Below are positions 1 through 5,479 of a stretch of 10,698 nt of DNA, one piece after another. Origin of the DNA: Muribaculaceae bacterium (GTDB lineage Bacteria > Bacteroidota > Bacteroidia > Bacteroidales > Muribaculaceae); NCBI GenBank assembly GCA_017545095.1, contig JAFYCU010000298.1, forward strand, positions 1-10,698, given 5' to 3'. The position numbers were made by a program, and so were the translations under genes. The notes beneath the pieces are model-generated. The model was not told the origin of the DNA, searched no databases, and saw only the letters and a list, made by a program, of their open reading frames with translations. Positions within the stretch are counted from its first letter, which is position 1; each line of letters starts with the position of its first letter.

Positions 1-16
1 ATTGTGCATTAATTCG

Positions 17-24
17 TAACTTTG
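17..24 (+). promoter_or_regulatory. Bacteroidetes-type -7 promoter box of the topoisomerase gene
   Basis: TAACTTTG is an exact match to the TAnnTTTG -7 element recognised by the primary sigma factor of Bacteroidetes. It lies 23 bases before the ATG at 48, so transcription should start near base 30 and give a leader of under 20 bases. The matching -33 TTG element would fall at or beyond the left edge of the window, so it cannot be confirmed. The TTG at 2-4 is too close to serve. Confidence 0.65.
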
Positions 25-47
25 CATGTTAAAACCGAAATGACGCT

Positions 48-2792
48 ATGGCAGACGATAACGAACAGCTTGACGAACAGTTGAACGAAGAAACCTTGAA
101 CGACGGTATTCAGCCCGACGGTGATGCACAGGATGATGCCAACACCGCTGAACACTCATCCTATCAAGTGCCCAAGGACAAGAAACTCCAGCTCTCGGGC
201 ATGTATGAGAACTGGTTTCTCGACTATGCCTCCTATGTGATTCTGGAGCGTGCCGTGCCGCACATCGAGGACGGTTTCAAGCCCGTGCAGCGACGCATCA
301 TGCACGCCATGAAGGAGGCCGATGACGGCCATTTCAACAAAGTGGCCAACCTGGTGGGACTCACCATGCAGTACCACCCTCATGGCGATGCCAGCATCTA
401 TAATGCGCTGGTGCAGCTGGGACAGAAGGACCTGCTTATCTCCACGCAGGGTAACTGGGGAAACATCCTCACCGGCGATGGAGCTGCCGCAGGACGATAC
501 ATCGAGGCGCGACTCAGCCCGTTTGCTCTGGACGTGGTGTTCAACCCCAAGGTCACCGACTGGGGATGGAGCTACGACGGTCGCAAACGCGAGCCGCTCA
601 CCCTACCCGCCAAGTTCCCGCTGCTGCTGGCTCAGGGTGCCGAGGGCATTGCCGTGGGACTGTCGTGCAAAATCCTGCCACACAACTTCAACGAGATTCT
701 CGATGCCGCTGTGGCCTACCTGCGCGGTGAGGAGTTCCACCTCTATCCCGACTTCCAGACCGGCGGCTACATCGACGTGAGCCGATACAACGATGGCGAG
801 CGCGGCGGCAGTGTGCGCGTGCGTACGCGCATCGAAAAACTCGACAATAAGACCCTCGTGGTGCGCGACGTGCCCTACGGAAAGACCACTGGCACGCTGC
901 TCGATAGCATCGTCAAGGCCAGCGAGAAAGGCAAAATCAAGGTCAAGCGAGTCGACGACCTCACCAGCGAGTATGCCGAAATCAATGTGCAGCTACAGCC
1001 GGGAACGTCGAGCGACATCGCCATCGATGCACTTTACGCGTTCACCGACTGTGAAATCAGCATCTCGCCCAACTGCTGTGTGATCAAGGACGAGAAGCCG
1101 CAGTTCCTCACCGTGAGCGATGTGCTGCGATTCAGCGTGGATCACACCAAAGACATCCTGCGTCAGGAACTGGAGATTCGCCGTGGCGAGACCATGGAGG
1201 CGTTGCATAGCGTGTCGCTGGAAAAAATCTTCATCGAGGAGCGCATCTACAAGGACCGGCAGTTTGAGCAGGCCAAAGACCAGGAGACGGCCATCGCCCA
1301 CGTCGATAAGCGTCTCGACCCCTTCAAGCCGCAGTTCTACCGCGAGGTGACCACCGACGACATCCTGCGCCTGCTGGAGATTCCCATGAAGCGCATCATC
1401 AAGTACAACAGCGAGAAAGCCGACAACTACATTGTCACGCTTAACGAGCGCATTGCCGAAATCGACCACAATCTGGAGCATCTGGTGGAATATACCATCG
1501 AGTGGTATCAGGGGTTGAAGGCCAAGTATGGACACCTGTATCCGCGCCGCACCATCATCCGTGAGTTCGACAACATCGAAGCCAGCAAGGTGGCCGAAGC
1601 CAACGAGAAGCTCTACATTGACCGTGCAGGCGGCTTCATCGGCACTGCACTCAAGAAGGACGAGTATGTGTGCCCGTGCAGCGATATCGACGATGTGATT
1701 GTGTTCTACAAGGATGGCAAGTACAAGGTCATCAAGGTGGCCGAGAAGTGCTATGTGGGCAAGAACGTGCTATATGTCAACGTGTTCAAGCGCAACGACT
1801 CGCGCACCATCTACAACGTGCTCTATCAGGATGGCCGGGGCGGCACCACCTATATGAAACGTTTCGCCGTCACAGGCATCACACGCGACCGCGACTACGA
1901 CCTCACCCAGGGCAAGCCGGGTAGCAAGGTGGTGTGGTTTAGTGCCAATCCCAACGGTGAGGCCGAAGTGCTGCGCGTGGTGCTCAAGCCTAAGTTCCGT
2001 CTCAAGGTGCTGCAATTCGATGTGGACCTGGCCGAGTTGGCCATCAAGGGAAAGCAGACGCGTGGCAACATCGTCACGCGCAACGAGGTGCACCGCATCA
2101 CCCTCAAGGAACGCGGGGCGAGCACCCTCGGCGACCGAGAGGTGTGGTTCGACCCCGACATCCTGCGCATCAACTACGAGGGTCATGGCCACAGTCTGGG
2201 CTTTTTCGGTGGCGACGACCGCATCTTGGTCATCATGCGCAACGGCGACTTCTATACCACCACGGCAGCAGCCACCAACCACTACGACGATGGCATTCTG
2301 CGCATCGAGAAATATCGCCCGCATGTGGTGTGGACCGCAGTGCTGTTCGATGCCGATCAGGGATATGTCTATATCAAGCGCTTTGAGCTGGAGGACAACC
2401 CCAAGCGGCAGCGCATGATTGGCGAAAACCCCGCATCGAAGCTGCTCCTGCTCACCGACACACCGCTGCCGCGATTCGAGGTGACGATGGGCGGCGAGGA
2501 TGCTTCCCGCGAGCCGTTGGTGATAGATGCCGAGGAGTTTATCGCTGTCAAGGGTTTCAAGGCCAAAGGCAAACGCATCACCAACTGGCAGGTTGATACC
2601 GTAACCGAAATCGAGTCGCGCGAACTGCCCGAGGATGCTGAGGATGAAACCCTCGACGATTCCGGAAATCCAGAAGAATCCGGAGCCCCCGAAAATTCCG
2701 CCACTTTCGAGGCTTCCGACCCCCGCGACATGAGCCAGGCCGAAGTGCTCGACAAGCTCACTGGCCAGCGCCGCCTTTTCGACGATGACTGA
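48..2792 (+). CDS. parC: Type IIA DNA topoisomerase subunit A (topoisomerase IV ParC-like)
   Basis: This is the DNA-breaking and rejoining subunit of a type IIA topoisomerase. With a ParE/GyrB-type ATPase partner, probably encoded just upstream of the window, it would decatenate or relax DNA in the cytoplasm. The 914-aa frame has an acidic N-terminal tail of about 45 residues. The winged-helix breakage domain follows, with YHPHGD at 109-114 and the catalytic tyrosine Y151 in GRYIEARLSP. The tower and coiled-coil regions run to about residue 500. A C-terminal beta-pinwheel-like region has no canonical GyrA box (QRRGGKG); KQTRGNIVT occupies a comparable place, which favours ParC over GyrA. The tail (about 850-914) is acidic and ends DKLTGQRRLFDDD. 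The ATG start fits the promoter box at 17-24. At the quinolone positions it has A115 and N119 where E. coli GyrA has S83 and D87. The family is secure; the ParC versus GyrA label is less so. Confidence 0.93.
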   Translation: MADDNEQLDEQLNEETLNDGIQPDGDAQDDANTAEHSSYQVPKDKKLQLSGMYENWFLDYASYVILERAVPHIEDGFKPVQRRIMHAMKEADDGHFNKVANLVGLTMQYHPHGDASIYNALVQLGQKDLLISTQGNWGNILTGDGAAAGRYIEARLSPFALDVVFNPKVTDWGWSYDGRKREPLTLPAKFPLLLAQGAEGIAVGLSCKILPHNFNEILDAAVAYLRGEEFHLYPDFQTGGYIDVSRYNDGERGGSVRVRTRIEKLDNKTLVVRDVPYGKTTGTLLDSIVKASEKGKIKVKRVDDLTSEYAEINVQLQPGTSSDIAIDALYAFTDCEISISPNCCVIKDEKPQFLTVSDVLRFSVDHTKDILRQELEIRRGETMEALHSVSLEKIFIEERIYKDRQFEQAKDQETAIAHVDKRLDPFKPQFYREVTTDDILRLLEIPMKRIIKYNSEKADNYIVTLNERIAEIDHNLEHLVEYTIEWYQGLKAKYGHLYPRRTIIREFDNIEASKVAEANEKLYIDRAGGFIGTALKKDEYVCPCSDIDDVIVFYKDGKYKVIKVAEKCYVGKNVLYVNVFKRNDSRTIYNVLYQDGRGGTTYMKRFAVTGITRDRDYDLTQGKPGSKVVWFSANPNGEAEVLRVVLKPKFRLKVLQFDVDLAELAIKGKQTRGNIVTRNEVHRITLKERGASTLGDREVWFDPDILRINYEGHGHSLGFFGGDDRILVIMRNGDFYTTTAAATNHYDDGILRIEKYRPHVVWTAVLFDADQGYVYIKRFELEDNPKRQRMIGENPASKLLLLTDTPLPRFEVTMGGEDASREPLVIDAEEFIAVKGFKAKGKRITNWQVDTVTEIESRELPEDAEDETLDDSGNPEESGAPENSATFEASDPRDMSQAEVLDKLTGQRRLFDDD

Positions 2793-2806
2793 GCAAGTAA
2801 GCAAGC

Positions 2807-3811
2807 GTGATTGTAGGGATGCGGCCTGCCATGTCCACGAGCTACAAACTCCAAGCTACAAGTGGTGCGATGCAACAAGAACTAAGCACTTCCACCTCCC
2901 TTTTCTTACAGGGAAAACCTAAAGCCCCTCCTTTAGGAGGGGTTTGGGGAGGCCGCGAGTTTTGGGGAGGTCTTGGTGTTTTTTTGTTATCCTTCCTCAT
3001 CTGCTTTGCCACCCATGCTGCCGAGGCCGACAGCGTGCCGCCGTTGCGGCCGGTCACGGCGATGTTCACCGCCGAGGTGGGCCATGCCAATGTGCTCGAC
3101 ACCTATCTCACTCCCATCGCCTATGGCGGCATACACTGTGCATTAGGCTACACGGCCACGCAAGCCACCGGCTTTGACCCGCATCGTTGGGTGCGGCAGC
3201 TGGCGTTCGAGGCCAGCTATTCGCCCACCCACAACCCTGTCGGCAACCGCACCCTGCACACACTCATGGTGGAAGGCCGCTGGGGCATGATGCACCGTTG
3301 GCAAGGTTGGAGCCCAGGCGTGCGCCTCTTGTTCGGGGGCGACACGCGTCTTCGTGGTGGTGCTGTCTATAACCCCTCGGGCAGCAACAATGTGGTGAGC
3401 GCACGCATCCATTGGAGTGTGGGAGCTGCATCCATGGTGGTGTGGCATACACGCATGGGTCGCCTGCCTGTCACCTGCTCCTATGCGGTCTCGCTGCCCC
3501 TGGCCGGCGTGTTTTTCTCGCCGGAATACGACGAGAGCTACTACGAGATCTATCTCGGCAACCGCAGCCATCTGGCGCATTTCGGCTGGTGGGGCAACCG
3601 TTTTGACCTCGACCACCGCTTGAGCCTCGACCTTCATCTGGGCGGCACCACCATGCGCGTGGGTTACCACGGGCGTGTAGAGCGGTCGTGGGTGAGCCAC
3701 CTCAACACCCACCACGTAACACATGCCCTGGTCATCGGCATCGGCGGCGACTTCCTCTCCATCCCCCGCCAAGGCATCAACCCCAAAGCAAGAATTGTCA
3801 ATGGATTGTGA
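2807..3811 (+). CDS. Secreted DUF3316-like outer-membrane/periplasmic protein
   Basis: The body (about residue 73 onward) resembles the Bacteroidetes DUF3316 family: an early AxxYxxEVG-like stretch, the segment DTYLTPIAYGG (98-108), and many alternating aromatic/polar strands suggesting a beta-barrel or beta-rich cell-envelope protein. Its function is unknown. A hydrophobic signal-peptide core (GLGVFLLSFLICFATHAAEA, about 55-73) precedes it. It begins 14 bases after the topoisomerase stop and may be co-transcribed. The start is doubtful. The GTG at 2807 and ATGs at 2819, 2831 and 2870 all put an unusual 30-50 residue segment before the signal peptide. That segment is coded by repeat-like DNA (SYKLQATS, then the hairpin at 2925-2942 read as KAPPLGGVWGG). 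A TTG at 2984, directly at the hydrophobic core, is another possible start. The family call is from memory of sequence style, so moderate. Confidence 0.72.
   Translation: MIVGMRPAMSTSYKLQATSGAMQQELSTSTSLFLQGKPKAPPLGGVWGGREFWGGLGVFLLSFLICFATHAAEADSVPPLRPVTAMFTAEVGHANVLDTYLTPIAYGGIHCALGYTATQATGFDPHRWVRQLAFEASYSPTHNPVGNRTLHTLMVEGRWGMMHRWQGWSPGVRLLFGGDTRLRGGAVYNPSGSNNVVSARIHWSVGAASMVVWHTRMGRLPVTCSYAVSLPLAGVFFSPEYDESYYEIYLGNRSHLAHFGWWGNRFDLDHRLSLDLHLGGTTMRVGYHGRVERSWVSHLNTHHVTHALVIGIGGDFLSIPRQGINPKARIVNGL
2921..2970 (+). repeat. Solo hairpin-plus-G-run repeat (copy A)
   Basis: An 8-bp perfect inverted repeat, CCCCTCCT (2925-2932) and AGGAGGGG (2935-2942), has only two bases between its arms and is flanked by AAA/TTT. 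It is followed by TTTGGGGAGG at 2943-2952, which recurs exactly at 2961-2970. Its order (C-rich arm, G-rich arm, short spacer, G-run) is the same as the inverted repeats bounding the endonuclease island at 3867-4368, so it is probably a diverged relative. It lies inside the predicted coding frame of the DUF3316-like gene, just before the signal-peptide core. The G-run instead of a T-run argues against an intrinsic terminator. Confidence 0.7.
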
Positions 3812-3866
3812 AAAATGCCAATCAAGAGCAATGCAATCGCGAAGAAAAGATAGCATTGAGTCAACA

Positions 3867-3910
3867 AGCTCCCCCTCTAAGAAGATAGAGGGGGCCGGGG
3901 GGAGTATGAC
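3867..3910 (+). repeat. Left inverted terminal repeat (copy B) containing the endonuclease start
   Basis: It starts AGCTCCCCCTCT and forms a 9-bp hairpin (3871-3879 with 3886-3894, six-base loop). This is followed by CC and then GGGGGGAGTATGAC (3897-3910). The ATG at 3906-3908 is the endonuclease start codon, so the repeat carries both the gene's G-rich leader and its first codons. Against the reverse complement of the right copy, 38 of 41 bases agree, apart from three extra bases in the loop of this copy. Weaker similarity continues inward to about 3923. Confidence 0.88.
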
Positions 3911-4289
3911 AACACACACTCACAATGCTCCAGAATCGAAACCATTTCGCCGAGCATTGCGCAACAACTCAACAGAAGCAGAAAAGGCTTTATGGAACTG
4001 GCTCAAAGGGAACAAGATAGTTGGACTATGTTTCCGTCGTCAATATAGCATTGATAACCACATCCTTGACTTCTATTGTCCCAAATTGAGATTGGCTATC
4101 GAGTTAGATGGGGAGTATCATTATCATGGAAATATGTTGACCGCTGATTATGAGCGAGATGCCTATCTGTTTGAGAAATATGGAATCAGAACATTGCGAT
4201 TTGAAAACCATATCGTTTTTGAGCAACCTTATACCATTATCAATGCCATTAAATTGACTAAATCCGAAAAAGAAAATCGTGTTACATAG
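3906..4289 (+). CDS. DUF559 / Vsr-like endonuclease domain protein
   Basis: This 127-aa protein belongs to the DUF559 group of PD-(D/E)XK-fold nucleases, related to the Vsr mismatch endonuclease. The expected signatures are in order: RxLRNNxTxAExxLW at 16-30, FRRQYSID at 43-50, HILDFYC at 52-58 (likely metal-binding D55), LAIELDGEYHYH at 63-74 (E66, D68, H72), then YERDAYLFEKYGIRTLRFEN at 82-101. The domain fills the whole protein and no DNA-binding or helicase domain is attached. The ATG at 3906 is chosen because the family's N-terminus begins here. The frame stays open upstream to 3723, but that part overlaps the preceding gene in another frame and crosses the hairpin. The start codon lies inside the left inverted repeat, one base after GGGGGGAG. 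The gene is A+T-rich compared with its neighbours, which suggests acquisition. The stop at 4289 is four bases before the ATG at 4294 used by the next gene. Its substrate is unknown. Confidence 0.9.
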   Translation: MTTHTHNAPESKPFRRALRNNSTEAEKALWNWLKGNKIVGLCFRRQYSIDNHILDFYCPKLRLAIELDGEYHYHGNMLTADYERDAYLFEKYGIRTLRFENHIVFEQPYTIINAIKLTKSEKENRVT

Positions 4290-4293
4290 TGAT

Positions 4294-5469
4294 ATGAAGA
4301 AATCAAAATACTTGATGAGCGTGTGTGGTCATACTCCCCCCAACCCCCTCTACCTTAGAGGGGGAGCTACCGCAATCTATCAGGATTATGACCATAGGGG
4401 GGAATTTAATCCACAACTAAAACGGCGTAGCCGTTTTAGCAATCCTCTCGCCATATCGCGCAATTGTGTATTCTACATTCTGCAATGTGCAATACTGCTG
4501 CTCTTGGCTTCTTGCCACGATGAGCCGAAGCAACGGCCCGACACCCCCGAGGGCAACTTCGACGCCCTGTGGACCATCATCGACGAGCATTACCCATTCT
4601 TTGCCGACAAGCAGGTCGACTGGCAGGCTGTGGGCGACAAGTACCGTGCAAAACTCACCCACGACATGACCTCGCGCGAACTTTTCGACCTATGCAGCGA
4701 CATGCTCAAGGAACTGCGCGACGGACACACCAACCTCATCGCCTCGCACGATGTGTCGCGCTACTGGATCTGGGAGCAATACCCCGTCAACTACGACGAG
4801 CGGCTCATCGATGAACACTACCTCAACTTCAACTACCGCCGCACCACGGGCATGAAGTATGCCCTGCTCGACAACAACTTCGGTTACCTGCGCTACGAGT
4901 CCTTTTCCACCAATATTGGCGAAGGGAACCTCGACCTGGTGCTCAACCACCTTGCCACTGCCGATGGACTCATCATCGACGTGCGCAGCAACGGCGGCGG
5001 CTACCTCACCAATGTGGAGACACTCGTGGGGCGGTTCATCGGCGAGCGCACCCATGTGGGATCCATCCAGCACAAGACCGGGCCTGGCCACAACGATTTC
5101 AGCGAGCCATACGACTATTATTTTGAACCCACCAAGAATCACATCCACTACCAGAAATCCGTTGTCGTGCTCGCCAACCGAGGCTCGTTCAGCGCAACCA
5201 ACAACTTCGTATCCATCATGAAGCACCTGCCGCAGGTCACCGTGGTGGGCGACACCACCGGCGGCGGCAGCGGACTGCCGTTCACCAGCGAATTGCCCAA
5301 CGGCTGGAACGTGCGTTTCTCCTCCTGCCCCGTGCGCGACATCGACGGTCACGTCACCGAACACGGCGTGGCTCCCCACATCCGTATCGACCAGTCGCCC
5401 GCCGACACCCGGCAGGGCCGCGACACCATGCTCGAAACCGCCTTCACCATCCTCACCCGCCAGCGGTGA
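4294..5469 (+). CDS. S41-family serine peptidase, predicted lipoprotein
   Basis: A C-terminal-processing/tricorn-like S41 peptidase. From the ATG at 4294 it is 391 aa. Visible signatures are a lipobox LLASC with the acylated cysteine at residue 74 (codon 4513-4515), RDGHT at 142-146, the core strand IIDVRSNGGG at 227-236, the probable nucleophile serine in RGSFSAT at 296-302, GDTTGGGSG at 319-327, and EHGVAPHIRI at 356-365. It is probably anchored in the cell envelope and cleaves peptides or misfolded proteins. The first 55 or so residues are anomalous. The canonical starts (GTG 4279, ATG 4294, ATG 4315) lie inside the endonuclease island, and the frame runs through its right repeat and a second hairpin (4417-4439) before the hydrophobic core (FYILQCAILLLLASC). 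No in-frame ATG, GTG or TTG is seen between 4369 and that core. The peptidase family is secure; the N-terminus is not. Confidence 0.88.
   Translation: MKKSKYLMSVCGHTPPNPLYLRGGATAIYQDYDHRGEFNPQLKRRSRFSNPLAISRNCVFYILQCAILLLLASCHDEPKQRPDTPEGNFDALWTIIDEHYPFFADKQVDWQAVGDKYRAKLTHDMTSRELFDLCSDMLKELRDGHTNLIASHDVSRYWIWEQYPVNYDERLIDEHYLNFNYRRTTGMKYALLDNNFGYLRYESFSTNIGEGNLDLVLNHLATADGLIIDVRSNGGGYLTNVETLVGRFIGERTHVGSIQHKTGPGHNDFSEPYDYYFEPTKNHIHYQKSVVVLANRGSFSATNNFVSIMKHLPQVTVVGDTTGGGSGLPFTSELPNGWNVRFSSCPVRDIDGHVTEHGVAPHIRIDQSPADTRQGRDTMLETAFTILTRQR
4328..4368 (-). repeat. Right inverted terminal repeat (copy C)
   Basis: The reverse complement of this 41-base segment matches the left repeat at 38 of 41 positions, with a three-base shorter loop. 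It has a 9-bp hairpin (4344-4352 with 4356-4364). On the minus strand it also carries GGGGGGAGTATGAC. Reading from that ATG (4332 downward) gives MTTHAHQVF and then a stop, against MTTHTHNAP at the start of the endonuclease. The inverted copy therefore includes the beginning of the coding sequence before similarity fades near 4315. On the plus strand this repeat is read in frame as TPPNPLYLRGG in the peptidase N-terminus. Confidence 0.88.
4417..4439. repeat. Perfect 10-bp hairpin, second repeat type
   Basis: CTAAAACGGC (4417-4426) and GCCGTTTTAG (4430-4439) form a perfect 10-bp stem with loop GTA. It lies inside the odd N-terminal part of the peptidase frame and is read as QLKRRSRF. It differs from the C/G-rich repeats of the island, and the AAAACGGC/GCCGTTTT design suggests another interspersed palindrome. 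The stem ends in TTTTAG, so a weak terminator-like role cannot be excluded, but that would cut off the peptidase transcript. Confidence 0.7.
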
Positions 5470-5479
5470 GGCGGTGTCG

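Larger units (their letters stand above)
3867..4368 (+). mobile_element. Putative small element: inverted repeats enclosing a DUF559 endonuclease gene
   Basis: About 502 bp is bounded by inverted copies of one repeat (3867-3910 and the reverse complement of 4328-4368) and contains a single gene, the DUF559 endonuclease. The interior is A+T-rich: by hand count 88 of the 240 bases at 4021-4260 are G or C, clearly lower than the coding regions on both sides. Both outermost ends read AGCT. As AGCT is its own reverse complement, this could be the tip of the inverted repeat or a 4-bp target duplication. No longer target duplication is visible outside. There is no transposase gene. The element is defined by structure and composition; mobility is inferred. 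Confidence 0.6.

Noticed and set aside
1770..2804. Long open frame of 344 codons on the minus strand opposite the topoisomerase gene
   Set aside because: It is antisense to a clearly conserved coding region, has no recognisable domain, and is explained by the G+C-rich codon use of the plus-strand gene.
2925..2970. Hairpin 2925-2942 as an intrinsic terminator for the topoisomerase gene
   Set aside because: It is followed by TTTGGGGAGG rather than a T-run, and it lies inside the next open frame. Its shape matches the island repeats better.
3812..3866. Search for a target-site duplication around the island
   Set aside because: Apart from the palindromic AGCT at both ends, the left flank (GAGTCAACA) and right flank (ACCGCAATC) share no direct repeat, so no duplication is claimed.
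3723..3905. Upstream extension of the endonuclease frame to 3723
   Set aside because: It overlaps the end of the DUF3316-like gene in another frame and crosses the hairpin; the nuclease family N-terminus begins at the ATG at 3906.
5470..5479. Terminator between the converging peptidase and BspA-like genes
   Set aside because: Only 10 bases separate the stops, and no convincing stem with a T-run is visible on either strand.
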